Source: Paguma larvata (lineage: Eukaryota > Chordata > Mammalia > Carnivora > Viverridae). Taken from it: a DNA stretch of 64,000 bases. Each line of letters starts with the position of its first letter. Within the stretch, counting starts at the first letter, position 1. Positions 25,128 to 37,504 of the stretch are shown here, piece by piece. A model generated the notes under the pieces. It was not told the origin of the DNA. It saw only the letters and a list, made by a program, of their open reading frames with translations, and ran no database searches. The DNA lies in the NCBI GenBank assembly GCA_030068075.1, contig CM057841.1:33335030-33399029 (forward strand), written 5' to 3'. The translations under genes were made by a program, and so were the position numbers.

Positions 25128-27802
25128 TAGTTGACCATATAGTTGTGGGAAGGACATTCTTAAGTAAAAGTGGCATCTTCTGTGATTCACCATGTGAATG
25201 CGTGGTGGCAAAGAACATAATGGCAGCTAAGTACCATTTGGTGTCCCTGCCTCCTGAGAAGGAGCTACTCCTACTGATTTGCTCCATTGGTGCAAGCGGC
25301 CAACACTGTTAGCAAGGCAAATGGCATCCTAGTAATATCATGAAAATAGTTTTGATCTTGTGAAACCACTGCAAGGGCCTCAGAGACCCCCAGGGGTGCA
25401 GACCACCCTTTGAGAACCATTCCTGTACGAAACCCCTTCCTATTACATTTAGGGACCCTCAGACCATGAGAAGAGATGAGGCTTGCCCAAGGTCCCAGAG
25501 CCAGTTGGAGGTGGGGCCAAATCTTCTGATGCCATGTCCCTGAGATCCTAGATGCAGGGTGACCCGCTCCTTTTTGAACAAAAGCAGTATCCGATCACGT
25601 TAGTGGATGGTGACAGAGCTGATACCTCCAGTGAGGGGGCAAAGAAGGGGCGTTAATGAATAAGCCTGACTAGAGACACCAGTGAGCCAAACCTGGCGTC
25701 CTCCGGCCTTGCCCGTCTCCCCCCCAAACCCCTGCCATGTGTGTGGTGGCCCAGCTTCCATCTTCCCTCTCCCATAATTGTGTTGCTAATATCTCCCAGC
25801 CGAGGCGGCTCTAATTAAACTATTCACCATCGTCGCTTCGTCACTTCGTGTTCTGAAGAGACGAGGTTGGCCATTATCACTTTTCTCTCCCTTTGACTGA
25901 GCTCTGTGTGGGTAATTTTATTCTGCCCTTGTTCATTTCTTAGAAATTTAGCCTCTCCAATTTTAGTTCTTTTCTCCTATCTTAGAACATTGTGCTCAGG
26001 AGAAAGGCGGCAGAGGGTGAGGGTATCACAGATTCGGAAATTTCTGTCCCGTTCACCTTAAAGTTTATTTTTGACCGAACAGTGTCTGCTTGGTGGTTCA
26101 GCTATCCCCCTGCACTCCTGTCTAGAGGAGACTCCCAGGAGGTTCAGACTGGCAGGTCTGGACCCACCAAGGAGAGAAGGGCACTAATACAAAATGGTAC
26201 CATGGAAGGCTGTCCCAAAGTGGGTGATGACTGGAACCTTTGGACAAGCATGAATCTCCACTTCATCCTCGGGGATCTGAGGTGGTCAGAAGCCTCGGTG
26301 ACATAAACACACCGTTGCCCCCTGAGGACCCAGGCATCCCCCTGACCCTGCCGGTCACCTGCATAGCACACCCATCTGCGCTCTGACAGGCCTGCACTGT
26401 CTGGGGCACAGGCCTCCTCCACAGGCCCTCACCCCACCCGGCTCTGCCTTCAGCGCTGCCTTGCCCAGAAGCTGTGGACTGACTCCTGCCCTCTACCCAG
26501 CCTGGCACTGAACGTCCTGCCAGGGTGGCCTTGGGAGACAGACAAAATGAAGCAGCTTCATCTGAGCCTGGCAGAGTTGGGGGTGGGGGTTGGGGGTCAC
26601 TGAGAGCCCAGGGCACAATGCTCCTGCTCCCTGAGGAGGGGCTCGCTGAGGAGGGGCTCCCAGAGGAGGGCCAGGAGCCAGGGAAGCACAGGGAGAGAGC
26701 AAGTCACCCAGGCTCCATACTCAGGGACCATCAGCAATTGCTCCGTGGGACCCTGACTGCCAGAACTGCCCCACCGCGGGACCTAGGCACCTCCGTGGAG
26801 GGGCACACTTTCACACTCAAACAGCTGCTCAGGACAGAAGCCCCACCAAGATGGAGTCTGTGCGGAAGCCCTGAGGTGGCTGTTCCCAGTTTAATATCTA
26901 AGCGTTACATCGACTTCCAAGCCCCACCATTGTCCTCAGGCCCTGCCAACGGCTGGGGGGGCATCTGACACCCTCTAGTCCCCTTTGATTAGGATCTCCG
27001 TCCTTCCCCCTTAATTCCCTGCCCAGAGAAGACCAGTCTCTGGACTGCACCCTGCTTTCTGGGCATGGCTGACCCCCTGGCGGCCATGACACAGCCTCCC
27101 AGACATAGCCCTCCCGCACCTCCCCACCCACGTCAGTTCCTCCATAAGGACCAGCCCTTACTCAGCGGCTGCCAGGAGGCACTCAGCTGATGTGTCTGAT
27201 ACCCCCACTGGACTGCAGGCTTGGGCAGGGCAGGGTCCGGGTCCTGCTGGCTGATGTGTCCCCAGCACCAGCCCTGGGCTCAGCATGGGAAGACACTGGG
27301 CCAGTGTGTGGTGAAGAAACGCTCCCTGGACTAGCACTGGCTCCTTCTGCTTAACTTGGGCCGGGGCCAGGGGTAGGAAACCACACCAATTGCAGGGGTC
27401 GACAGATGGTTTCTGAGTGGAAACTTCTAGATGTCGAATGTTGGAACCAGTGAAGGGGTCTCAGAGGACTCAGGCCACCGTTGCCCTCACATGTCCCCAG
27501 TCCATGAAGACACATAGTAAGCCAGCAGGAAGAGCCGCTTCTAAATAATTGTTAGATCCAAAGATTTCGAGGCTGGAAAGAGTATGATCCTTCAGAAAAC
27601 TTAAGCCTTCTCCACCTTCACAGGAGGCAGCCTGGGCCGCAAACAGAGAAGGTGCTCAGGAGGGCTTAGGACAAATCCCTGAAGACTCCAGGCCCCCGAC
27701 AAAGATGGGGGCCCTGGGCAGAGGGAGGAAGAGCCAAGGGGGCAGGTCTCCCCTGATATATTTGGGGCACCATCTAACAGGCTGAGGAGATTCAGGAAGT
27801 TC

Positions 27803-28010
27803 TTTTTTTTTTTAATGTTTGTTTATTTTTGAGAGGGAGTGTGTGCACGCATGTGTGTGCAAGCCGGGGAGGGGCAGAGAGTGAGGGGGACAGAGGATCC
27901 AGAGCCGGCCCTGTGCAGAGTCCAATGCAGGGCCCAAACTCAACAAAACCGTGAGATCATGACCTGAGCCGAAGTCGGATGCTTAACCAACTGAGCCCCC
28001 CAGGTGCCCC
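27803..28010 (-). mobile_element. CAN-SINE
   Basis: Minus-strand copy with TTTTTTTTTTAATGTTTGTT tail end and head complement CTGAGCCCCCCAGGTGCCCC. Confidence 0.93.
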
Positions 28011-28079
28011 AGCAGTGTGTTCCTTTTATGCCAAATGGGAAAGTTCTTAAGGCCGAGACTGCACTCCTTAGTGGGTGTA

Positions 28080-28330
28080 CAACGGATAAATGAATGAATG
28101 GTGGATGGATGGGTGGGCAGCTGGACAGACCAAGGAGGAGTGAAGGGGGTGGGGCAGTGGTGAGTAATGAAGGGACAAACAGGTGCTGTTGAAGGATAGA
28201 AGGGAGGCCGAGGGCCGGGCGGGTGGCTGTGGACATGAGTGAGTGGATGAACAAGGGTAGATGATGTAATGGGTGGGTGGGTGGCTGAGTGCGTGGATGT
28301 ATGACGGTTGATGGGTAGGAGGGATGGGCA
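28080..28330 (+). repeat. Degenerate (TGGA)n/(TGGG)n repeat
   Basis: Imperfect four-base units related to GGAT and GGGT, such as GGTGGATGGATGGGTGGG and ATGGGTGGGTGGGTGGC, interspersed with unique bases. Confidence 0.75.
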
Positions 28331-29075
28331 AATTTAAAGGAGGCAAGATTGGAAACCATCAAATCTTCGGTTCTGCAAATCTTTCTGGGGAACCAGGAAG
28401 GTTCCCTTCCCTGTAGACCTATGACATCTCCCTGCTTCCCCTAGAGACCCTGTGAACTGACAGCATGCTTGTAGGCACAGGCCTTACTAGGACCCTTAAG
28501 CCCAAGTGAAGAAAAACCCCCAAGGATGCCTGGCCCGCAACCACTAAATGCCTGTAGTGCCCCAACCGTCACCACTAAAACACCTCACAAATGTCTAAGA
28601 GGCCCCTGGCTGGCACCACTTCACTCAGAGTCGCAATGAGGGAGCCATCTGCCAGCCCAGGGCCAGGAAAGCAGGCCCCTCCACAGCGGGGAGGGAGTGG
28701 TCCCTCTTGTCACCACCGCCCCCACTGACCTGGGGCCCCCCCCCGCTGCAGACAGGGAGGGAGGGCTCTCCCCTGTGGGTGCGTGTTAGAGAGAGAGCAC
28801 GACTGCCAAGCTGCCTCAGGTGCACGGGCCTGGGTGGGGTGGGCTGACAGTTACTGAGTGTCCACAATGCCCCCGCCCACCATTCTCCGCCAGCTGGGAT
28901 TGCAGTGCGGTCGCCAGGCCTCCAACAGCTGGGGTGTCTCCGTGCCTCTTCCCCACAAGAACAGGGTCGGCAGCCCGAGGAAGACAGCGACGCCCACTGC
29001 TGCTGGCCCTGCCCTGCCTGGTCTTTTGCTCGCGGCTGTCAGCCCTGGTTCCTGCTCCCTTTGGCCTGTGTGCTC

Positions 29076-29125
29076 CTGCCCCCTGGCGGGAGCCAGGGCA
29101 ACTGCAGCGCACAGGGCGGGGCGGG
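29076..29125. promoter_or_regulatory. CTCF-like motif followed by GC box
   Basis: CTGCCCCCTGGCGG (29076-29089) is the reverse complement of CCGCCAGGGGGCAG, a full match to the 14-base CTCF core CCNSYAGRKGGCRS. GGGCGGGGCGGGG (29114-29126) is an SP1-type GC box. Occupancy cannot be judged from sequence. Confidence 0.4.
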
Positions 29126-29162
29126 GTCAGGTGGAGACTTTTCCCTGCAACTTAAGGAGTAC

Positions 29163-29205
29163 TGCGTGTGTGCGCGCATGCGCGTGTGCGTGCACACGCA
29201 TGTGC
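29163..29205 (+). repeat. Perfect alternating purine-pyrimidine tract (Z-DNA candidate)
   Basis: All 43 bases alternate pyrimidine and purine, with many CG and TG steps. It includes the 12-base palindrome CGCGCATGCGCG (29173-29184), which contains the core GCGCATGCGC bound by NRF1. Confidence 0.8.
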
Positions 29206-29409
29206 TCACACCTCGCTTGGCCTAGAAGATGGGAGATGGAGCAAAACTCTGAAAGATCCAAAGCAGCTCCTCAAATGGAAGGGGTTATTATTATAATTAC
29301 TATGATTATTGTTATCAAGACGATCATGCTTGCCTGAAAAGTCTTGTACAAAAGCAGGCTTATTTTATGTCAGCTTGTTGTTTGTGTCTGAGGGACTTCA
29401 TCTTTCCTT

Positions 29410-29610
29410 ATAATAACTAACATTTGCAGGGCTCTTTATGTTGCAAAGCTGTGTCACATCCTTAGCCAGGTTCGTCTGCACCGACAGCCCTGGGAGGTGG
29501 GAACTAATCAGGGAACGGAGGCTCAGAGAGGTTCCGTGGGCTCTCCAAGGTCGCAGGGCTAGAAAGCCGCAGAGCCAGGACGTGAACCTGGGTCACCTCG
29601 CTGGAAAGTC
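29410..29610 (-). mobile_element. MIR
   Basis: Minus-strand MIR: AACGGAGGCTCAGAGAGGTT, CCAAGGTCGCAGGGCTAGAA, GCCAGGACGTGAACCTGGGT. Confidence 0.8.
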
Positions 29611-30550
29611 CTGTTCACTTCCCCACCACATCCTTTGCATCTCGCTGCCTGTGAGGGAAGAGACTTTTTATTGTACCTGAGCTCCAAGTCTTTCTGCCGC
29701 TGTGTATTGAAACGTGCACACTGCCCTAAAGAGAAGGGAGAGGTTTTGAAGAACGAAGTATTAAATTAAAAGTGCAGTTAGCCAGCCCCAGTTTCAGCTG
29801 ATGGATGCACCTGGCACTTCCAAGCCCCTGGCAGCATCCAGCAGGTGAATGGAAGTGTTTGGAGTTCGTTCAGTGGCTCAGCTGGGCTGACGCCAGCTTC
29901 TCACGGTCAGCACTCACTGCCACCCCCAGTGTGGCAGAGCCCAGGCACATGCCGGCCACGTCTTGGCAGGGGTAAGCACGAGATGCTAGGGCAGGAGAAG
30001 TCAGTGCAGGGGTCTGTCTTCAGGCTCGGCAGCTGGGAGCCCTCGCCCCTCCTTGTAATATCAGTCCCGGCTCCTGGAGCCAGCTGGCTGATTGAAGATG
30101 GCTCTCTGGAAGTAGAGCCCCCCTCCCCAGTCCTGGACACCAGTGGGCAGTCCCACTGATGACACTGACAGTGCCCAGATTGTCCCTTGGGTCTTGGGTA
30201 CTGCTTCCCAAGCACACTTATGGCCAGTTGCTAGCAGCACAGGCCCCCTGGCCTGTGTACCACAGTGAGGGACCCCTGTGTACTGTCAGTTCAGGGGCAG
30301 AGCCACCCCAGCACCACCCAGGCACCCCACTCCCGGCAAGGGCCGGAGGCAGCCCAGCTGGTGATGGAGATGTCTCCTGGGCCCTGTCTCCACATGCCAC
30401 TCCCTCCCTCTCCCTGCCCACTCCCTTTCTCCAGATGCTCACGGATACAGTTTTCCAAGGGGGTTCTCCAGAGTCGTGGGGGTCCCAGCGGTACCTCACC
30501 TCCACCGAGAGCAGCTTTTAAAATGCTATTTTTAAATCACTGATGTGGTG

Positions 30551-30672
30551 GGGCACCTGGGTGGCTAAGTTGGTTGAGCGTCTGACTTTTGATTTCGGCT
30601 CAGGTCATGATCCCAGGGTTGTGGGGTTGAGCCCAGTGTCTGGTTCCGCACTGACTGTAAGGACTGCTTGAG

Positions 30673-30708
<36 letters not shown>

Positions 30709-30777
30709 CCACCTTCTGCCTCTGCCCCTCTATCCATCTACCCAATTCATGCTCTCTCTAAAAAAAAAAAAAAAAAG
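30551..30777 (+). mobile_element. CAN-SINE with expanded (CT)n
   Basis: Head GGGCACCTGGGTGGCTAAGT, a pure CT run of about 32 bases (30676-30707) and a 17-base A-tail. Confidence 0.93.
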
Positions 30778-31039
30778 CAGATATGGCAAAAACAGATTCT
30801 CACAGGCATCCTCTGCACAGCCCCTCCAGAGCCTTCTGATCCTAAGGGGAGGAGAATGCTACCTACCTGCATTCACATTCTGAACGCACTACCTGGCCAT
30901 TCCCCAGAATGTTCCACCCCATAACACACACACGCACCTGTCACAAGAGCAGGCAGGTTGGCCTCCTTGTCTCTCTGTGGCCCCTCAGCAGCTTCAGGGG
31001 TAAGACGGTGGCACAGCCCACCCCTCAGTTTCATCCCCA

Positions 31040-31165
31040 TGCTAGTGCCCCCCGTTTGCTCACATGACAGCTCTGTGAAGAAAATGATGGCTCTGTAACC
31101 CCCATTTCTCAGGTGAGGACATCGAGCCTCAGAGAGATTAAAGCCCAGATGGGCTCCCGAGCCAT
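31040..31165 (-). mobile_element. MIR relic
   Basis: CCCATTTCTCAGGTGAGGAC, GAGCCTCAGAGAGATTAAAG fits a reverse MIR core. Confidence 0.55.
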
Positions 31166-31289
31166 GATGATTAAATTAGCTATCGATATTGGTAAAGTCG
31201 ACCAGAGGAGAAGAGTCGGGAACAGAGAGGATGGAGTGAGACATTGGGGCCGTGCCTGGCAAAATGCCAAGGGCCCGTTCGTCTCACAA

Positions 31290-31690
31290 GTGTTGCTGAG
31301 CTCCAGCCATGTACAAAGCACGGTGTGAGGCCTGGGGTACTGTGAAAACTCAGGAAACTCCCTGCCCTGAGGAACAGGCACGTGTGACACCAGCTGTGAC
31401 ACGCGTGGTCGGTGCACCGTGGGGACCGACTCTGCCTGGGGGCATTGAGGAGCGCTTTCCTGAGGAAGTGACATTTGAGATGGGGAAGAGCCAGGCAAGG
31501 GTCATCTGGGCAACAGCGCCGTGAGGCGGATGACTCTAGTTACCTGGGCAGCAGAGAAAAGGGCTGTGTGTTTGGAGCCCCATAAGAGAGGAAAGGTGGG
31601 AGGAGACTGGAACAGAGGGGCGGGTGGGGGCTTGGAAGCCAAGGTAATGAGTTTGGAACTTAGGCCTGATGAGACCCTGGCTGCACGAGT
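31290..31690 (+). mobile_element. Probable L2-type relic
   Basis: CCCTGCCCTGAGGAACAGGC, TGAGGAAGTGACATTTGAGA and TAATGAGTTTGGAACTTAGG resemble the LINE2-class relic near 12.5 kb. Limits are uncertain. Confidence 0.4.
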
Positions 31691-31781
31691 CTCAACAGGG
31701 TGAGTTTTGGTACCCATTCGGCTTAGGTTCGACTGTGAATATCAGCCCTGGAAAATAATGACTTCGATAAGAAGTTTATTT

Positions 31782-31994
31782 TATTTTTTTAAATATATTT
31801 TTCAATATTTATTTATCTTTGAGAGAGAGAGCAAGCAGAGGAGGGTCAGAGAGGGGGAGACACAGAATCCGAAGCAGGCTCCAGGCTCTGAGCTGTCAGC
31901 ACAGAGCCCGACGCAGGGCTTGAACCCATGAACTGAGAGATCATGATCTGCACCAAAGCCAGGTGCTTAATCGACTGAGCCGCCCAGGTGCCCC
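31782..31994 (-). mobile_element. CAN-SINE
   Basis: Minus-strand copy ending CTGAGCCGCCCAGGTGCCCC, with a T- and A-rich tail end near 31782. Confidence 0.92.
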
Positions 31995-32223
31995 AATAAC
32001 AAATTTATTTTAAAATAAAAAATAAAAATCCAGAAGGCATGGGGTGTCCATAGAGTTATCAAGGACCTAGGCTGTTTTCATATCACTGTTCTACTATCCC
32101 TAGGAGACAGACTTTGTCTTCATGATCCAAATTGGCCGCTAGAGCTCCAGCCATCCAAGTTTCAACTTCAGGAAGGAGGAAGTGAGAGAAAAGGGTACAA
32201 CTTCCCTTTAAAAAGGGCCATTC

Positions 32224-32437
32224 TTGGGGGCTCCCCAGTGGCTCAGTCACCTGAGCGACTGCTCTTGGTTTCAGCTCAGGTCGTGGTCCCATGGTCTTGG
32301 GATCAAGTCCCGCGTTGGGCTCTCTGCTGAGCGCGGAGCCTCCTTGGGGTTCTGTCTCTCTCACACTCTGTCCCTCTCCCCTGTTTGCTCACTTTCTCTT
32401 TCTCTAAAATAATGTACACATATGCACATACATAAAT
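32224..32437 (+). mobile_element. CAN-SINE, diverged head
   Basis: Head TTGGGGGCTCCCCAGTGGCTC, pol III B-box-like GGGATCAAGTCC, and a tail decayed to ACACATATGCACATACATAA. It faces the minus-strand copy that ends 230 bases upstream. Confidence 0.88.
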
Positions 32438-33219
32438 AGGGCACTCTCCTTTGGGTTATGTCTCATTGGGTAGAACTTGTCACTTGGTCACACCAAGCTT
32501 CCAGCGAAGTTAGGAAATGCAGTCCTTTACTTGGATGTCAGTGTGGCTCGCCTCTTTTTCTAAGGGGAGACTTGATGTCAGGAGGAAGTAACCGCCTCCT
32601 GCTGGCTGTCATATGAGGAACAGACCCGAGAGAGGAGAGGGAGGCGGGGAGTGTTTGGGAGGGGACTGAAGGCAGCTGGGAGGAGGAACACGGTACCCAG
32701 GGAGGTACAGGTGCATGAGGAGATGCAGAGAGGTGGTCTGACTGAAAACAGCTCTGACGGAAAAGCCAGCAGACACGGGCCCTGGAAGGGCAGCAGCAGC
32801 ACTAAGGGTGACACCTTGGTCACCAGTCTGAGCAGCTGGGCCAGTGGCAGTGCCAGATCGCCGAGCTGGGGGAGACCCGAGAGAAACAGCAAGGGCAGGC
32901 CGAGGGCGCTGCCAGCACAGGACCCCCACCCGCCGAGCCACCACACCTTGGGGGTGAGACGAAGCTGGGAGGACAGCTCCAGACCCTGGGCTGTCCCCCG
33001 GAGAATCCCCAGCACACCGTCTGTTCCAGCCTTCTCTGGGCTGTGCACCATGCTGCTGGACTGCAGGACACAGGCGGGGAAATCGAGGGCTCGCGGTGGT
33101 CGTGGTTGAGAGACCACACCTCGCCGAGAGGCGGGGTGCGGCTCCGCAGGCACTCCAGTCAGAGGGTGTCTCTCACCCAGCACGAGTCTCGCCTGACCCC
33201 CACCCCCAGCCCCATCCTG

Positions 33220-33400
33220 ACTCCCTTCTCACAGATGGGCAGAAACCGTGAAGGCAGGGCCCACCGGAGGATGCTGGGGACGCTCTGGCCAGGTTCCCCA
33301 GCTGCATTCCACAGACAGGACAGCCCCCAGGGAGCTGAGGGAGACCGAGATTTCCCAAGGTCACCCAGACACTCGGGAGCAGCATCAGCACTAGGCCCCT
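33220..33400 (-). mobile_element. Possible MIR relic
   Basis: CCTTCTCACAGATGGGCAGA and CCCAAGGTCACCCAGACACT resemble a decayed reverse MIR. Confidence 0.4.
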
Positions 33401-35014
33401 GATTCATAGGCCTGTTTTTAGCCCCAGGTGGAGGCAGCACCCCTGCTCACCCACCCTGCCTGAGTCACTGCCTGCCTGGGGTGCCCATCACCCAGGCCCC
33501 AGGGCCAGCTTTCCAGGTCGATGCCCTGGAGGAGGCTCAGATGCTGCAGGGACTCCTCTCCAACCCCGTCCTGCCTCTCCTGGTGGGCAGCTCTCCGTAT
33601 CCGCCGTGGGGAGCTCGGGAATCTGAAGGCTGGGGTCTTTGGGACGGGAACCCTAGGGAGCTGGATCGGGGCCAGCGCTGTGGCCTGGCCTGCTCACCTG
33701 CAGGCCAACTGTAGCGTGCTTCCCGGGGTAGACAGCCGCCGGAACTTTCCCATCCCCCTTCTGCAGTAGACGGGCCTCTCACACACAAAGAGCTACCTAG
33801 CTGCACAGCTTGGTTCTGGAATGTCTCCACAGAAGGTTTCGGCCCCACCTACTCGGTGTGCAGAGTCTTTCCTCAGCCACGCAGTGCCCAGGTGCTAACC
33901 CCATTTCCTTTGTGTCTCTCCCTCCCCAAGGGACACCTGCAGACTTCCAGCAGTTTCCCTCACTTCTTGAACCACATGCCACAGGCAAAGTAGTCTGTGT
34001 TTCCTCTAGCTCAGTCGGAGGACTGGGTGTTGAAAGGACCTGAGAGTAGAGTGACGGGCTAGTGATGATTACCGTGCCCATGAATAGAAACCCCGACGCC
34101 AGAGAGCCCACGAGGTCAGGGATATGGCAGGCCTGGGGCGCCCCACTCCCAACCCCCGGCAAGGGCTCAGGCTCACCACGGGCTTCCAGCCCGTGCATGC
34201 TGCAACTGAGGGAAGGGCAACTGGAAAAGGGGGCCCAGGGGTGCTGACACCAACTGCCTGGCCCCGGTGGATACAGCGGGGCCCGTTCTGACCTGCACCC
34301 ACTCAGCTCCCCGGGTCTGCCTCTCCCAGTGCTGTATGTCTTGTCTGGGGCCTGGGATGTGTGAGGGGCCAGGCTGCAGAGAGGATGAGGGGGCCTGAAC
34401 ACTATGGCACCTTCCTGCTTCTTTCCGGTAGCTTCATGCGTAGGGGCTTCTCCGGGAGTGGGACACAGGTCTCTGTGACACCACTGACTCTGGGGGCCCA
34501 TCCCCTTAGGCTCGCCCTACTGAAAAATCCCAAGGAAAGGGCACAGCTGGCCCAGAGCAGGGCCTGTGCCCACCAGCCGCCACTCACCCCTTCCTGGCCT
34601 TAGCTTCCCACACATCTACCCTCCTCGGCCCATGACCTGCACAGGACGCTGGCCTGGGCCCCGTGGGACTATGGGCTTCTGAACAGGAGGGGTCCGGCAT
34701 GCGGCCACGCCCGCTCCCTGCCTGGCCCTGCCCTCCCAGCCACACCTCTCTCTCCACCGCTGGGATGCCCCCCAGGGCCAGGGCAGGCAGCAGCCACAAA
34801 GCAGAGCTGTTCTTCAGAGCCCCCTGGGGTATGGCAGGCCAGAGGGGCCACGTGGTGGCTATCTCCTGCTATTGGGTCAGGAGAGGGATCTGAGCAAGGC
34901 CCCGCCACAGACCCTCCTGGTTAATGGCTGTCACCCTTGGTGTGGCCCCCGCGCCAGGCACTGATTGCCCTCAGAGGTACTACAGTCAGCCAGCAACTGC
35001 TCTCAGCACACATG

Positions 35015-35160
35015 GGTCTCCTCACGGAGGCTGGCCTTGGGGTCGGACACTCCTGATCTTGAGTCCCAGCTCTGGCACTTCCCTCCTGTGAGCATAGGTG
35101 AGTGCCTTCCCCTCTCTGGCCCTCAGTTTCCTGACCTATCCAATGGGAACAGTAACGCAG
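35015..35160 (+). mobile_element. MIR
   Basis: Plus-strand MIR: GGGGTCGGACACTCCTGATC, GAGTCCCAGCTCTGGCACTT, CTCTGGCCCTCAGTTTCCTG. Confidence 0.75.
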
Positions 35161-35442
35161 TGACTAGTTATTGCCACAACAGTCCTGACAAACCTTCCCT
35201 AACTCAGTCACTTACAACGGCAAGGCTTTCTTGTCATGGGGCAGGGGTTCAGCTGGGGATCGGAGACCCCAGGGCTGCTCAGCTGTGCTCCGTGCATCCC
35301 TCATCCTCTTCCTGGGATGACCTGGGCGTGTTCACAATGACGTGGAGGCCCGGCAGGACAGGCGGGACCACGTGAGGCCTCTGAAGGGTGGGACCATGTC
35401 CCACAGCCCCCTCACAGTCAGGCACAGAGGAAACAGGCTCCG

Positions 35443-35456
35443 CCTCCAGGGGGCAG
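35443..35456 (+). promoter_or_regulatory. CTCF-like motif in intron 3
   Basis: CCTCCAGGGGGCAG matches the 14-base CTCF core at every position. It lies 1.1 kb before exon 4. Confidence 0.35.
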
Positions 35457-36505
35457 GGACCACAAAGACACGAGGCACAGGGCATGCACTTGGGCAGGGG
35501 GGAAGACCCCGGCCCGTTAATGCAGTCTCCAGCTGCTCCTTCACGAGGTGCTTTTAAAATTCTGAGCAGAGTGTGTGTGCCCTGTAGCGTCCTTTGTAAA
35601 CTGTTAAGTACCACATGTGTGTGAGGTGCCGGTGATGGTGAGGTCCCGGGACTTCTCTAAGAGCCTCCGGCTCTTCAGAGACCACCGCCTTCCTGGCTTC
35701 AGTGTTACACACATTCGATCATCGTCCTTGAAAATGGCGGCCCCGTTTGGTGTCCCAGATGAGTACTTTTGATGCAGTTCCAACCGTCTTGGCCTCCATG
35801 TGTACGCCTTAAGCAAATTACAGCCCGCCAGACACAGGAGGAAGGGGAGAGAGGCAGAGAAAGGGCGAACCCTTCCCTCGTGTAACCAAGTCTGGGCCTC
35901 CCTCGCCCCCGGGAAGAGGTAGGCCACAGGTCAACGGCAAATAAGTAGCTAAAATTAATCAAATTAAATGTTAGCTTTGGGCCAGCCCTGGGCCTAGGCT
36001 CTTGACACTGAGTGTTGAGGAGCCTGGAGAACCAGGCCTTTTCATTCCCCTCCCCTCAAGGTACAGCCGCACCGGGGCCGCCGCTAAAGGAGTTCTCAAG
36101 TAACCAAAATGTCCCTGATGTGCCCAATTCCAGGGACTTTGCTCCACCTGGGTAAGAAGCAGAGAAAATTACATTAGTCAAGAACATTGATTTTTTTTTT
36201 TTCCCCAAAAACGGATACTCTGCAAAATCCCAGTTTTCAAAATGGATGCAAGGAGAGCTGCCCTGGTTGAGCCGGGGGTGGAGAACAGAGCCCTGTCCGC
36301 TGCCCTCCTGCCCACAGAAAACACTTGGCCTGCCTGGGGCCTGGTTGGAAATACCGGGCTAGAACATCCCTGTGGGCAGAGGACCCCGAAGGCCCTCGTC
36401 CCCCGGGGGCCTGGGAGACCAGCCTGTCCAGATCGTGTCTCCTGAGCAGGCCGAGGGCTGAGCCGTCGTCCCGGCGCCCAGGCAGGTGCCCGGCCAGGGC
36501 TCTGA

Positions 36506-36708
<203 letters not shown>

Positions 36709-37504
36709 GTGAGTGTCTCGGGCCTGGGGAGGCCGCCATTCGGGCGCGGAAGGGGCTGGGGACGGCGGGCAGGGAGGGGCCCGTGGCTGGGGTCAGAACA
36801 CGGCCGGGAGGTGTTCTGCCACAGGCGTCAGGAGAGGCGTCAGGGAGGAGAGGGAAAGGGCTTCTCCTACCCCCTGGATGAGGACGAGGCCAAGGAGGTG
36901 GAGGACACAAGAGACCGGCAACCACAGGGCTCCCGGAGGGCGGGCCTGGCACTCCAAAGGAAGGTCTTTAGGATGACGACCATTTTTCCCCTCTGGAGAA
37001 GCTCCGTCCCCATAAGTACAAATCAAGAGCCATGTAGGCAGAAAATAATTTACGTGATGCCATTTTGTTTCATTTTAGAGAAAATAAACTTTCCTTTCCT
37101 CTATCTTTAAAATTAAAAATAAGGAAATAATTGAACACATCCTTTGATGGCATGTTATAGCTAAATATGGGGAAGGGAAGGAGAGGGAGGAGGCTCAGTG
37201 CAGCCAGAAAGTGCTGGAAGGGGAAGACAGGAGAGGCCGAGAAGGTGTCCTGCGGGGGTGGCTCTTCCCGTGATGGCATTTCGGTCACTTTAGGCTCCTC
37301 TGAGTTTACATGCCCTTGTTCCCTAGAGCGGAGGCTCCACACCCCTGGGAATGGTCCACACTGGTTGGGCACATGTCCTCTGTCCTGGAGATGTTGGGAC
37401 GACACCCCACTTTTGCAGTCTTGTGCCCGGGTTGTCAGTGGGAGCCTCTGGGCTTACACCCAGTGTCTCGGGACGTGTGCGCCTCGACACTGATCTGATC
37501 CAGC

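Larger units (their letters stand above)
20795..25425 (+). mobile_element. Charlie1-like hAT DNA transposon, split into three parts
   Basis: Parts at about 20795-21341, 23210-23815 and 25128-25425 read as one element. The left end (CTGTTTCTCAAATTTTGGG) and right end (CCACCCTTTGAGAACCATT) are imperfect inverted repeats of the hAT-Charlie type. The inside ('ACCCCTTTAAACTCTTAAAA', 'TTTTGCAAATCTCTTTAATG', 'GACCCCCAGGGGTGCAGACC') fits Charlie1 as I remember it. An old L1, two SINEs and a younger L1 interrupt it. No transposase frame survives. Confidence 0.65.

Noticed and set aside
24433..25211. Minus-strand frames with real protein character
   Set aside because: They are the end of L1 ORF2 in a truncated copy, not a host gene; reported as a mobile element.
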